NCBI RefSeq assembly: GCF_027595985.1
Contig: NC_073311.1
Location: forward strand, 34,627,557-34,691,556
Length of the DNA stretch: 64,000 nt
Source of the DNA: Sorex araneus
Taxonomy: Eukaryota > Chordata > Mammalia > Eulipotyphla > Soricidae
Reading direction: 5' to 3'
In this document: positions 12,501 through 27,000 of the stretch, piece after piece
Numbering within the stretch: position 1 is the stretch's first letter
Layout: each line of letters opens with the position of its first letter
Position numbers and translations under genes: made by a program
Notes under the pieces: generated by a model
Databases searched by the model: none
Seen by the model: only the letters and a program-made list of their open reading frames with translations
Told to the model about the DNA's origin: nothing

Positions 12501-13028
12501 ACACAGCATATGTAAATTTGTAACATAACAATATAACTGAGCTATAGTTAAGAGAAAATGTTTTATGGTTCTGTGCATGACTTCACAAAGAGAATATTTA
12601 ATATAATTAATGTATTATTGTGCAACATATATTATGTGATAACATCATCCATATACATTTCTGTACACTAAATTTGGGAGAAAGAAGCTATAGAAATGTA
12701 TTTATGTTATTTGTGAACAATGAAATTATATTTAAAAAAATACATTGCTATTTTCTGTCCAAAGTTTATTTACAATTCATTGGCTAATTCTAAACTTGGT
12801 GTGAAAACTGTTCCAGAGGTTAAATGGGGAAAAGTAATGAAAGATAAGCCCAAGTCTCACAAAAATAGAAGAGTTTTACCTGATATAACATTCCAAAATA
12901 TATGAATTCTAATTTGGTATAGTATTGTAACCACTGTCCAAATCAAAGATTAGTCCAAGACCACTAATAAGGGTGTTTATTAAAAATCTATTATTCATAT
13001 AATATTACTTTGAAATTGTGATAACTCA
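9510..13028 (-). other. EEA1: EEA1 3' UTR (left limit approximate)
   Basis: From the stop codon leftwards the sequence is AT-rich and I recognise no SINE or LINE as far as about 9260, unlike all neighbouring non-coding DNA. This fits a long 3' UTR under constraint. - strand AATAAA occurs at 12976-12981, 12765-12770 and 11395-11400; ATTAAA occurs at 9717-9722, 9679-9684 and 9510-9515. The distal cluster suggests an end near 9.5 kb, but none can be chosen from sequence alone. Shorter isoforms are possible. Confidence 0.55.
12767..12774 (-). promoter_or_regulatory. Possible Pumilio-binding site in EEA1 3' UTR
   Basis: The - strand reads TGTAAATA, which fits the Pumilio recognition element UGUANAUA. 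It overlaps an AATAAA hexamer. One 8-mer in 3.5 kb of AT-rich sequence is weak evidence. Confidence 0.25.
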
Positions 13029-13151
13029 TTACCCTTGCAAATCATTGAAACATGCATCACAGACACGAACAGGCTTCTTGGAAGAAGGAGTTAAGGCATT
13101 TTTAGCTGAACATTCAGCACAGAAGATATTCCCACACTGTCTGCAGTGATG
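13029..13151 (-). CDS. EEA1: EEA1 terminal coding exon: second half of FYVE finger
   Basis: Forty codons and [20 protein letters not shown], then [20 protein letters not shown]. It carries six of the eight zinc cysteines (CRQC, CAEC, CDAC), the histidines of the phosphoinositide pocket and the RVC motif. The acceptor is TCATTACAG. Confidence 0.98.
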   Translation of the reverse strand, partial: HHCRQCGNIFCAECSAKNALTPSSKKPVRVCDACFNDLQG

Positions 13152-14996
13152 CTGTAATGAAAAAAATTCAAACAATTTCAAACATAAAAAATTATACCAA
13201 ATATACAAGTGTTGCTATACAGCATGAAAGCATATTAATGTTCACACTATTAGAATCTAATAATGTAGTATTTTAATATTAAGCTCTTAAAACTAAATGT
13301 TTCTTATCTATGATATTATCCAAAATATTTTATACCTCAGAAGAATCCTAGGAGGCATGTGTAGTGCTATTAAAGCACTTCTATCAGTTGAAAATGATTA
13401 TTTGCCAAATGCTTCAAGCATGATTTCAATATGAAATTGAAATATCAAGTGACAATACTATCATACACTTTTATCTCTGCTTTCCTTCATTTAATAGACT
13501 GAAGCATATGCATTTAATATTCATGCACTCCTTTAGAAAATGGTTGCTAGTCAGTAGGAAGGTAATGCCTAAATATAAAACTGAAATTTGAACAAACGTG
13601 CTAACTCGAAACAAGATGGCATAAAGTATATTCTATGAAGTTGCAATTTTATTTAATTATTTACTTTGGTTTGGGGGCCATACCCAGCAGTGATCAGGGC
13701 TTACTCTAGGCGGTAAGCACCCGTATGGGGTGCCAGGGATCAGACCCAAGTTGGCTGCATGCAAGGCAAGCATCTTACCTACTTTTCTATTTCTCTGGCC
13801 TCCCCTGGAATTGCAATTTGATCAATAAATGTAAGAATGTTTAAAGTCTGTCAAATGTAGGACTGAGCTATAAAATCCAGAACCAGCACAGCAATATAAA
13901 CCAAACCATTTACCCGTCTCACTGTCACTGAAAAGCCTTTCCCACAGGCCATACAGTTTTGTACTTCATTGTCTTCAGCCCACTTTCTATTCAATGCTTG
14001 TGTATGTTTGATCTATTTGGGGAAAAAAAAGGAAAATTTCAATACTGAGGTATTTAAATAATGATGGATAATTTCTAATGGGAATTCATGTTTTCATACA
14101 ATTTTAACTATAAGCACCATAGAATAAAAATTTTAAAAATCAGAATACTTTGATCAACTTCCCCTGTCAAATATTATTATATTCATAAGTCTGAATGACA
14201 AATAATAAAATAGAAACAATAATAATGAAAATGGTGACATAAATCAAATTTTATTCCTTTAAGGTATTGGTAATTTCCAACCCTTAATTGGTATTTGTCA
14301 TTTATTCTTTTGATCAATATTATTTGAACTCTGAGCTTATACTCAGATTACTTCTGTTAATACAAAATTATTACCTATATCCTAATGCTCTTAAATTTTT
14401 GTAGTTCTTTCCCAGTACTGACATGAATGATGGCTCTCTAACACCTGAGGTACTCAGACAGAGACTTTGTATTTTATATTTAACTATCCATTACACCGAC
14501 AATACTGCTATGGAGAATGCAGGTACTAACTATTCAAATATATTTATTAAATGTATGAAAAAAGTTTCAAAGGCTGACTGATGCTTTTCACTGAGATAAA
14601 TTCTACACTAAAAAGCCGGCTCTCATCACCAGGTGACTCACCTGAAGCGACTGATTTTCTCTGCCCAGCTCTTGCACGGCTGCAGTCGTATTATCCAGCT
14701 TTCTCTGCAGTTCCAGCACTTTTGTTTGAAGCTTTTCTATTTCCCCTTCTCCTTTAATACATCTAAAATACGTTGAAATAATTTTTAGAAGATAATTAAT
14801 GCCACTTAGAACATAGAGACTTATAATTTTTAAGTATAAGATATTAATTTCAATTACCTGTTAGTTTTTAAATGGTTATTTAAATAACTAAGAGATATAC
14901 ACTTTACTTTAAAAAATCTAGATGAACAAGGGATGTGGCTTAGAGCACATGCCTTGCCCTATATGAAGCCCTATTTTTGATCTCTGATAAAACACA

Positions 14997-15035
<39 letters not shown>

Positions 15036-18000
15036 GAGAGAGGAATATTATAATCTTTTCATCACTTAGAATGGGAATAAACTAATTTTAGTAGACAGTC
15101 ACCTTTCTAATAGTGCTCTCCTTTCATCTTGATTATTCTGAACCGTTGCTTCTAGTACCGCAATTTCACCCCGCAAGTCATCCGTTTGTTTCTCGAGTTC
15201 ACTAACCCGGCGCTGACTAGCCTGCCACTCCTTCTTTACAGTGCCTAAATTTTCATTTAAAGCTGTAATCTGCATGGTAAGTTTAGCTTCACTTTCTTCA
15301 AGCTTCTTCATTCCTATTTCTTTTTCCTTTATTTCAGATTGCTGAGAAAAGGAAAAACAGTGAAGAAATAAACTTGTTACAAAAGTAATGCAAAATATAT
15401 TTAAGCTAGTTATTGAATGTTAAATACTGGTGACTTCTTCAAGAAAGAAGGCAGTAAAACATATTTTATTATGCACTAATAAAACTGATGCCACAAACAT
15501 CTGTGTAATCTGTGTAATTTGAACTGGCTCAATGACCACAATATTATTATAATAATGGCTAGCAAGCCTTTAGATAATCTTGCAAGATCAATTAAGGAAA
15601 GCAACTGAGATTCTTCCTTTTTTTTCACTAGAGTAGGGCATACAGTTATGAATTATAAGGTACTCTGGAGATAAAGTTGCAACTTCCTTATGTATTTAAT
15701 TTCACATGCATCCTTTCATCTCTATCAAAGAAATGATATACACCTTTCAAAACACTCTGTAAATTCAAAATTGTAATTCACTTTTATTATTATTATTGTT
15801 TTGGGGCCATACCTGGTGATGCTCAAGGCTCTGCACTCGGAGAACACTTCTGGTGGGGTGGTGCCAGACATCAAACCTGGGTTGGGCATGTGCAAGGCAA
15901 GAGCCCTACCTGCCATATTATTGCTCTGAACCCTCAAATTGAAATTCATGGGGTCAGAACAATTGTGCAGCAGGTAAGGTGCTTGTTTACATAAGGTTGA
16001 CCAAGGTTCGATCCCTAGCACTCTATATGGTATTCCAAGCCAACCAGGAGTGATCCCTGAATTAAGAACCAGGGAGTAAGCCTGAGCACAGTCAATTATG
16101 GCCCCAAAACAAACCCAAAAAAGGCAACTCTTCAACTAAAATATCCAGTGGTCAAGAAATCTGAAGCTTTTTGGACTGAATTCAACAGAGGAAAGCCAGA
16201 TGCTTCCCATTTGGCAGGCACAACACAGGGAAGGAAGAGTAGACTTCGGCCATCGTAATTCCAAACTGGAGTTTCCGTTCCCTACATCAACATTCATTTT
16301 GACCAGACAAATGAGTTTAAAATTACTAGCATTCACGTCACTCACCTTCATCTAAAAAGTACTGGGTTTGTTTTTCTGGCATCCAAAGTGTTTGCAACTT
16401 TTTGAATTATGATTTTCTTAAAAAAATTATATAAGGCAAAATACAAATTACAGAGTGGAAACAATAAAATGCCAGGTATTGATATAAACCAAATCTTTTC
16501 AAAACCAAAACTAAAATGTAAGGTACATATTTCAATAACTTCTATGTAGAAAACTCATCTCTTACTGGACTAATTTACAAAATCAATTATAAAACACAAG
16601 TACCACATCAACTCACTAATTTAGTTTCCTTCTCAATAAATCCTTTCTTCAGTTCACCTTCTTCTTTTTTCATCTGTTCTTTTAGCATTTGTTGGTTTTT
16701 CTTCTCTTGTTCAAGAGTTTCTTTTAGGGAATCTAATTTCCCTTGAAGCTCTAATTTCTGCTGAATTAGGAGCTGTTTGGCATCCTTGAGATTTGTTACC
16801 TCCTATTAAAATAGTTAAGACCAAAAATAAATATGAAAAATATTTCAAAATGTAGATATGTATGCAATTTGTCGTAACATATAAGAGTTTTATTTAAATT
16901 CGAGTACTTTACATGCATATGTTCTGATTAAACTATGTGAAAAATCTTTACCCTTCCTTTTTTTTTTTTTTCATTTAGCAAGGCATTTATTGATCACCTT
17001 CAGAATCACACACTGTTACATTCTGGGGATAGAATACAAAAATAAATCATAAAAACACCCTACTTTAAGAAGAGACAGTCCGATATAGCATGATATAAAG
17101 AGAAAAATTACACAGCAACATGTTAAGTGTGCCAAGTCTATCATTATGGTAGATATGAAAAATATTATAGAAGTACTCAAAAAAGAACCTGACCTTTCTT
17201 TTTTAAAAAGATCATTTATAAAGTAAGTTATAATAGTTTTTTAACTAATCCCTAACTAAGCTTACAAAAGATAAAATTCTTTTTCCAAATAACAAGAGAT
17301 TATTAAAGGAACCAATCGAGAGAGGAGTATTAATAAACAGAACTGAGGTCAGAGAGATAGCACAGCAGTTAAGGCACATGCTTGGCATGTGACCAACCTG
17401 TGTTTAATCCTCAGAATGCCATATGGTTCTCCAAGTCCCTCCAGAAGTGATCCCTGAGCACAGAGCCACAGAGTATGCCCTGAGAACTGCCAATGTTGCC
17501 CAACGCCCCTCCCCCACCAACAAAACCAAACCAGCCCCCCCCCAAAAAAAAACAGAAAAAAAACAGGACTCCTCAAAATCTTAATATGTCTAAGTTTACT
17601 ACCTATAAACGTAATTTTCTAAACCAAAATTCTTCATTATCATCAACACAGTCTAAATCTCTGAAGCAACTATTGTTTTATTCAGTCATGTGAAAATAAA
17701 AGCAACGGTTTCAAGATGTATGTAGATATTGTGTAACACAAGAGCACCACAAAACAATGTTCACAGCATATGAAATTCTGAAAAAAAGGGCATATATTTA
17801 AATGTATGCAATAATAGTACAATGTAGAAGGAAGAACAATATTTATTATCATAACATACCTTTATGCTTTCTTGCTTGTGGGACTTAAGTTCTTCAATCA
17901 ATTTAGCAATTTCTTTTTCTTGTCTACACTTAATTTCCTCTATCTCTGTCAATTTAGATTTTTCATTTTGTAGTTCTTTTTCTTTCAGTGACTGGAAAAA

Positions 18001-21000
18001 TAATTTTTAAAATGATTTTAAAGTACTTAAACTGAAGGGACAGAGAGTTCAATGGAAGGAACATATGATTTGCATGCTGAAAGCCAAGGTTCAATCTCCA
18101 GAACCAAGCGGCCTCCCAGGTGCACTGTCACAAGTGACCCCCAAGAACAGAGCCAGAAATGATCACTGAGCACTGATGAGTGTGGGCTAAACACACACAT
18201 ACACAGACACACACACACCACACTCCAAACACACACAGACACTTTCTCTCTTATTAAAAATTAATATAATAGAAAACCCCCCTACTATTTTTGACATTAT
18301 CACTGTCCCTTTCTACCTAAGTTAATTTGTACAAATAATTATTTTCTCTTGCCTTTGTGAAATTATTATACAACATGAACAATAATAATATAATCACTCT
18401 AGAACTGAATAGTTAGTATTATAAAATGTATAGTATCTGGCAAGAGTAAAAGTAGTATAAAATCTAGCCCAAACTACCATTAGTAGGTAGAGTTTTTCTT
18501 CACTGCCATTATCATCTTCTTCATCATCACCATCATCTTTGTAAACCTATCCTTAAACAGGGCACCAGGCTAGGGATATTACATATTATCTAATGTAATT
18601 TCTATAATATGTAATGCACTTATATCTTCTTTTTTACACAACTAAAAGAACAAAGGTTTAGGGAAGTTAAATTATTAGGTACAGAGTCAAAAATTTTAAC
18701 TGATTATCTAAAGCACTTACAACTGTAAGAATTTACAACTTTGTTAGAACTTACAAATTAAGGCACATGAATTTTATTCCAGACTTTTCAGCTCTACCCC
18801 ACAAATCATCTCAAATTTTTTTAAAAAAAAATTTCAGAAATTACACAATTTGGTTATAAAAAATATCAAAAATAATACATTGAGGATAATATTCTATCAG
18901 CTGATGGACCACATGATTTCAACTTCAAAACACAAAGTTCATGGAATCTGAATATCTCTTCCACATAAAAGTTTGATTTTTAAATGCAATGTTATGAATA
19001 CAATGCTTTCAATTTATATTTTAGCATCATTTATATAAAATACACCCCATTTGTCCTCTAAAACAAACAAAACAATTGTTTCTTCATTTTCAGAATTCTT
19101 AAAAGAATTCTTAAAACAATTCAGAATTGTTAAGCTTGTTAACAAGCCTATCTCCTTACTCCAGCGAGCACTGCTGAGTATGGTCCCCGAACAACAAAAA
19201 ATTATATTTTTACAACTTCATTCACACATCTAAAGGATAATATACTATAAGAAATAGTAGAGGAATTATACATGTAAAGGGAATGTTATAAAAAAGTTTT
19301 TGTAAAACTACAAAGGGCAATAAGAAATACGGATAGAATTAACAATGAGGTAGTAATAAATAGTTCTTGGCATTAAAATTTCAATTATCAAAAGTCTTTT
19401 TAGAAAAAAAATTAAAATTCAAGAGCTGTTGAAAACAGAGGTAATGCCTTTAAAGGGTTAGAGGCTGCACTGGATGATCTGTGTGGTCATTGCAACTGGA
19501 AGAGACGAGATTTAGTCAGAAAATGAAATACCTTTTCTTTTTGAGTATCCTGTAAAGCTTTACATTGTTCCTTCAATTGCTGTTCTTTCTTTGATGAATC
19601 CTGCTCCAAAGCAGCCTTGGCTGTTTTCAGTTCTTGGATCAGTTTATTTTGATTTCCAATTTGATTTCTATTTGAAATTAAGTCCTCCTGTGCTAGAGAA
19701 AGCTTCTCTTCTACAGACTTATAGAAACAATTTTCCCAAATTATTATACATCACTTTAAAGTAGATTTCAACCAAAATATATCAGTTAACATAATCATAG
19801 TGAAGTATAATATACTATAAAATGTGTTATGTGCTCAGCAAGATCATGAAAATGACAAAGAATTCTAGATAATCATCCCTGATGCGTGTGAGAAAACATT
19901 TATAGCAGAAAATGTTCAATAATTCTGAAGTAATTCTAAAATTTTTAGAAATATTTACTGATTAAAAATATGAAGAAATATAAAATGAATAGTGATCACA
20001 ACAAACATACTGCAAATATATATACAGTTAAAGACATGAAAAAATTTTAAGGAATATATTTCAATTCTACATGTGTACACATTTATTTTATAGTATCTAT
20101 GATGTCCCCTGATATGCTAAAGTCTTCAATAATTAAGATTACATTAATTCTGAGTAGAGGACTAAGAGACAAAAGCTAACCAAACATCTGGCGGCTTGAT
20201 TTTTAGAAAGATCATTACCCATCACCCAATAACTTCTCATCAATGTAGAAGCAGTGCTGGCAATTAACCTCATACATAGTTACTGGCTGTTCTAAGGCCT
20301 AAAAACTCTGAGAAGCTGAAAATGAAGACATCTGATCTATTATTCTCCTTTTTGAAATAGACATGGTAACAGGAAGGGAAAAAAATGGCAGGAAGACTGC
20401 CTCCTTACTATTGCTAAAAATGTTAGCAATAGTGATGTTTGGTGTTCCTCTACCAACTAGAAGCTGATGTCTTTATTCTGGAGACAAAGTTCCACTTGAA
20501 AAGGAGATAGAACAGAAATCAAGGAGGATCCCAGCTCACTAAGCTTGATGTCCAATCTTTTTTTAAAAAAAGAGGAAAATAAATAAATAAATACAGATCT
20601 TATTTAAGGATTTTCTTATTCAGGATTTTCTTCCTCAAAGAAAATGTTTAGGGGCTGGAGAGATAGCACAGCGGGTAGGGCATTTGCCTTGCACGCAGCC
20701 AACCCAGGTTCGATTCCCAGCACACATATGGTTGCTCGAGTACCGCTAAGAGTGATTCCTGAGTGCAAAGCCAGGAATAACCCCTGTGCATTGCCGGGTG
20801 TGACCCAAAAAGGAAAAAAAAATGTTTATTCCATACAAATACTTAGAAGTCTTTCTGATATAAACTTCAATATAAAGTGTTTCCAAATAAAACAAACAAC
20901 CCTAACTGACTTCTTTATCAGGAAGGATCTAAAACCATCTTTTCCTGCTAATCAAGTAGAGAGTTATTAATCAGGTACACTATACTGAAGCAAACAGAAA

Positions 21001-24000
21001 TTTTAAAAAAAGAAAAAGATCCTTGACTTAAAGAAGCCAACACTGTAAACTGAAAATCAGAGCCAGGATGTAAGACAGAAGCTATATAAGGTGCACTCCG
21101 TATGTGCCAACTATACAGAAAAATGAGAAAAACAAAAGGGTCCACATTGCATGTGAAAACTTAGTAAGCTATCATAAAGGGTGAGAGTGATTTCAGAAAA
21201 AATAGAGTGAAATATCACAATACCTAAACCAGTAGAAATTGAATCATTAATTAGTGGTCCTGAATTAGGATTGTTTCATGAAGTCTTTCCTCAAGATATC
21301 AAGATGCCTTGACATATTGGTCTATCCTGCCAATTAATATTCATCTATATCACTTAGTGGTATACTGTCATGCATTTTAAATGCTCACCCTAAATACTTT
21401 GATACAAACCATGTTTTGAGTAGGGATTTCCTTAACCCCCACTATCCATTGGAATAGACAAATGCCTGTATAGATTAATTAGTAACCTTGACCCTATACT
21501 AATTACAGTATAGTAGCATAGCTAAACAATTTTTTTCTGTATGTTTTTTCAGAAAGCACAGATTTTTTTATCTGTTCACCAAATTTTCTTCTTTCAAAAC
21601 ACAACCTTTGGCATTTCTAGTACTACTTTTTCTTGCTATCTCATAAAATGACATAAGAACTAGTACAATGCTAAGATTTATATTTATTCTAAAATTATCT
21701 TCTATTTTCCACTTAGTTCAGGGATCAAAATTCACATGTAAATTCAAATTAAAGTCTACTCCTAATTTTCTCAACAACAAAGAGACTTAGAGCACAGCAA
21801 ATCTGAAATGTTACGAACAAACTGGAGTATTTTCTAAATAATCCAGTAGAGGGGGCTAAAGCCATACATCAGGACCACTGAACTCCAAAGGCTGCCTTCA
21901 GAAGGTATCTGTCTTATTTTAAGGTTCCCAAAACCTCCGTTTCTCAAGTTCAAGATCATGTATCACTGAAGTAAAAGAAAAACAGCAGATGGCTGACAAC
22001 CATCTCGTAAACTGAGCTATATATTCATTTGAGCTTTCTAGTAATTTATTTGACAAAACTGATATCCCAAGTAGTTCAGATACTTTTCACTTCAGAAGCA
22101 TTAATATAAATTTACCAATATTCTATGCCATATAATTTTTTAATTTTTCCAAACTGACAGTAAAAGAATTAGAAGCCATTAATGGCTATGACCCAGAAGA
22201 ACTAAGGTCTAACATGGGCCTATTACTGTTCAGCACCAAGCCAGTCCATTTCTCATCTGTCCATGGAAGCTTGGGGACAGAGATAAACCCAGATATTTAT
22301 AAACCACATGGGAGCTTTATCACTAGTTTTTGCTTTGGCCATACTTATATTTGAATTATTCTGCCAAAAATAAAATTATTAGTATGCAAATTATTTTGTG
22401 GCATAGTAAAAATAGTTGTTAACTTCATGAGAAATATTGATTTAAAAGTTCCTAGTCCTATGACTATGGTAAATAACATACTGACATGAAAAAGTATGAC
22501 TTTTCTAGACTCTTTACATTCAGTTTCATCTCTTCCAACACCATAATATCATTCAAATTCATTAACACTCTTCATCCTCCTGCTACCACTAGGCCAAGTT
22601 ACCATCATCATGCACTAAACTACTGCAAAGTCTCCTTCTTCTACATTCAGCCACAATCTATTCCTTAAAGCTGTAACCTAAAATATTAAGCATTAATCTA
22701 AAATACAAATCTCAACAAATTCTTTCAGTGGCTGTTCAGTGGCAATCTTCTTCATTAAAAAAAGGTATCTTCAAAGGTGACACGAAACTAAGCAATCTAG
22801 TAAAAACAGAGATCAACAAATGGGACTACATTAAACTAAAAAGCTTCTGCACCGCAAAAGATACAGTGACCAGAATACAAAGACTATCCACAGAATGGGA
22901 AAGGATATTTACACAATACCCATCAGATAAGGGGTTGATATCAATGGTATATAAAGCACTGGTTGAACTCTACAAGAAGAAAACATCCAACCCCATCAAA
23001 AAATGGGGCGAAGAAATGAACAGAAACTTTACCAAGGAAGAGATACGAATGGCCAAAAGGCACATGAAAAAGTGCTCTACATCACTAATCATCAGAGAGA
23101 TGCAGATCAAAACAACCACGAGATACCACCTCACACCACAGAGACTAGCACACAGCCAAAAGAACAAAAGCAACCGCTGTTGGAGAGGATGTGGGGAGAA
23201 AGGGACCCTTCTACACTGCGGGTGGGAATGCCGACTGGTTCAGCCCTTCTGGAAAACAATATGGACGATTCTCAAAAAACTAGAGGTTGAGCTCCCATTT
23301 GACCCAGCAATACCACTGCTGGGAATATATCCCAGAGAGGCAAAAAAGTATAATCGAAATGGCATATGCACATGTATGTTCATCGCAGCACTGTTTACAA
23401 TAGCCAGAATCTGGAAAAAACCCGAATGCCCTAGAACGGATGACTGGTTGAGGAAACTTTGGTACATCTATACAATGGAATACTATGCAGCTGTTAGAAA
23501 AAAGGAGGTCATGAATTTTGTATTCAAGTGGATCGGCATGAAAAGTTTCATGCTAAGTGAAATGAGTCAGAAAGAGAGAGACAGACATAGAAAGATTGCA
23601 CTCATCTATGGCATATAGAATAACAGAGTGGGAGACTAACACCCAAGAATTGTAGAAATAAGTACCAGGAGGTTGACTCCATGGCTTGGAGACTGACCTC
23701 ACATTCTGGGGAAAGGGCAACTCAGAGAAGGGATCACCAACTATAATGTAGTTGAAGGCCATGTGGGGGAAGGGAGTTTCGGGCTGAATGAGGGCTAGAG
23801 ACTGAGCACAGTGGCCACTCAACACCTTTATTGCAAACCTCAACAGCTAATTAGAGAGAGAGAACAGAAGGGGATGCCCTGCCACAGTGGCAGGGTGGGG
23901 TGGGGGGGAGATGGGATTGGGGAGGGTGGGAGGGATGCTGGGTTTACTGGTGGTGGAGAATGGGCACTGGTGAAGGGATGGGGTCCCGAACTTTGTATGA

Positions 24001-27000
24001 GGGAAGCATAAGCACAAGAGTGTATAAATCTGTAACTGTACCCTCACGGTGATTCACTAATTAAAAATAAATAAATTAAAAAAAAAAAGCCTATAGGGGC
24101 TGGAGTGATAGCACAGCGGGTAGGGCGTTTGCCTTGCACGCGGCCGACCCGGGTTCAAATCCCAGCATCCCATATGGTCCCCTGAGCACCGCCAGGGGTG
24201 ATTCCTGAGTGCAGAGCCAGGAGTAACCCCTGTGCATTGCTGGGTGTGACCCAAAAAGCAAAAAAAAAAATTAAAAAAAATGAAAAAAAGCCTACAACAT
24301 CTTATGAATAAAATACTTGCAGAATATATATATGCTATATGGAAGATTCTGTGATTTTCAAAAAAATCTTTTTAAAAATGTGAATGTAACTGTTTTACAA
24401 AAACTCCAACACAGGGTCGAGGGATGCAGTTCATGGTAGAGTTCCTGCCATAGCAAGCTGGAAGCGAAGCTTTCATGCCCATATGGCATAGTGTGTGATC
24501 CCACTGCCATCAGGATCCCCAGTGTTTGTGTGTCCTAAACAAGTATTTGATCTCTGGCACACTGCAATTACGTGCCTCAGAGGATCATGACCCCCTAGCA
24601 AGCTCAACCACTAAGTGTACCACCTTCAGCTAGGACCACCAACAACATCCATGGGAAGGGAATTCAAACACAAGGAATAAATATTTCTCACCTTGACAAA
24701 AAGAAAAATAAGAACCAGATGACTCACCTATGAGATTATAAATAGATTACAAATGTACCATTTCCCATAAAGAACTGATTATCACTATATTAAAAATTAT
24801 TTACCATATTATCATTCATTTTTAAAAGCATGATACTTTAATCAAATACCATTTCCAAGGACAAAGTTTCTTAATATTTAAATAATGTTTAAATAATTAA
24901 GGTTAAGTTTATTTTGTGCTTTAATTTTTCTCATTTTAATCATGAGGCAATAAACTTGAGAAGCTGACAACTACATAAAACTATAGTCAAGATTTCCTGA
25001 CAAGCAACAATAAAACTTCTTGCATTTTCACAAGCAATTTATATTGTAAACAATTTCTCATACATCCTAACTGCTGTCTTTTCCAAAAATTATTTTTAAA
25101 GACAGCAAGTCTTTAGATAAGTTAACAATGTAGCAATTAGCATATTTCCAAATTACTTTAATTTTTAAATACCTATATTCACATATATTAAATCTAAAAC
25201 AATTTAATTTTTAAAAACAGGTTATTTAACATGTGGTAACATAGAAAACAAATAAGAAAGTCCACAAATACAATATTATATTGCACACTTGGGTTTGAAT
25301 CAACCATTTAAATAATAACTGAACAATTTACTGAGATTTCATGAAACAATATAATTTACTATACCTTAAGATCTTGCCTTGTGGCTAGAAGTTCAGATTC
25401 CTTCCCGTAGAAATCAGATTGAAGCTGTTTCAGATTTTCTTGAGTTTTTTCATAGGTGTTCTGTAATACTGCCATCTTCTCTTTCTCCGCTGCAAGTTCC
25501 TGCGATGCTTGTGTTGACTGCTGCTGTAGTTTATTCTCCAGCTCTGTCTGAGATACAGAATAGATATATGAAACAGCATGCACACCAAAAACCAGAATCA
25601 GATGTAAGGTGAAATCCACATAATGAAGAGTCATGAGAATAGAGTGGACTGTATTTATCACTAAATTATTCTACCTTAAAAATATACATATAACTTGTTT
25701 TAGAGTTATAAAGGTAAAGAAATTTTAATATTCCAAGTACCAATCTAAAACCCAAAAAATTAAAAAGCAATTAAATAAAGAAAAAAGTCCCTGGAAAGCC
25801 CTAAATTTCAAGGCCTCAGGAGACTGAGGCTAACAACTACAATCTAACGGAGGATGCTGTGCTTGTTGTTTCAGAAGATTAACTGAATTTCAGATGGAAT
25901 CAAGAAGAAATAATGAAAGCACAAAAACAGTCCTGTGCTAAAGTACAGAGTCTATACTACTTATAACTGAGGAAGTTTTACAGATCATCTTTATTTAATC
26001 AAGGCAGAAAAGGAAAACATATCAAAGATCCAAACCATCTAAACTTTTCTGTAATCTCAAGAAAATTCAAGAGGCCTTTCCGGCCCTGCGCGAGATCGAC
26101 CCCGGAGGCAACTGAACCACTTTGGACACGAGCGGCGCCCCCAAAATGCCTCCAAACTGTGTGCTGGGAGCTTCTGGCCCAGGCGCTGCCAGCGAGTGAT
26201 GCAATTACCAAAAGAATTTTCCTTGACTTCATATAGAAATCCAAAACCTAATATCTCTTGATTGTCAGCAACGTGTAAATGTTCCTTTTTGGCAGGGCTT
26301 AACATGGGGGGAAACTCCAAACAATAGTACTAAGTTTTTTGTTGGAGGGTAAAAGATTGTAGCGATAGAATTCTAGGCAGAATTTTCCCTGGACTTTATA
26401 TAGAAACCCAAAACCGCGTGGCCGCGGCAGCCTAATGTCATCTAATCATCAGCAATATGAAATGGTTCCTTTGTAATGGGTTGGACTTTGGGGGGACCAT
26501 AATAGGGTTAAAGTTTGTAGCGACGTGTAATTTCTGGCTGTACTTTCCCTGGACTTTATACAGAAATTCAAAGCCGTGAGGCTGCTGCCATGGCCGCGCA
26601 ACCTATTGTCATTTAATCATCACCAATATGAAATGGTACCCTTTTAATGGGTCGGACTTTGGTGGGAAATCCTAACAAGAATAGTAAGTCTTTTGCTGAA
26701 ATATTGAAGGCTACCAAAGTGGTAGCCATCTCTATAGACTGAACTAAGCCATATCCCCACGCTGGCTGAGAAGAAATATCCTTCTTTCTCGGGAAGAAAC
26801 GCGGCGTGGCGTTAACCATAGTATGATGTCCATTAAGCTGACACGGACCTGGTGGCGTGGGAATCGGATACAAGGGAATAAATTATTATGTACTTGGAAC
26901 AGCGGGACGCTGGTGGAATCTTGAGCCGGGGCCGATACCAGCGTATTACTTTTGGTTCCAGAAACTGCTTGCAGACATTCTACCAGACTATCAACTAAGC

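Noticed and set aside
22728..23618. 296-codon open frame on the + strand
   Set aside because: It is the C-terminus of L1 ORF2 and lies on the opposite strand within an EEA1 intron, so it is not a host gene.
26074..26190. CpG-rich block as a possible promoter or CpG island of EEA1
   Set aside because: It lies inside a retroposon bounded by a target duplication, deep in an intron near the 3' part of the gene.
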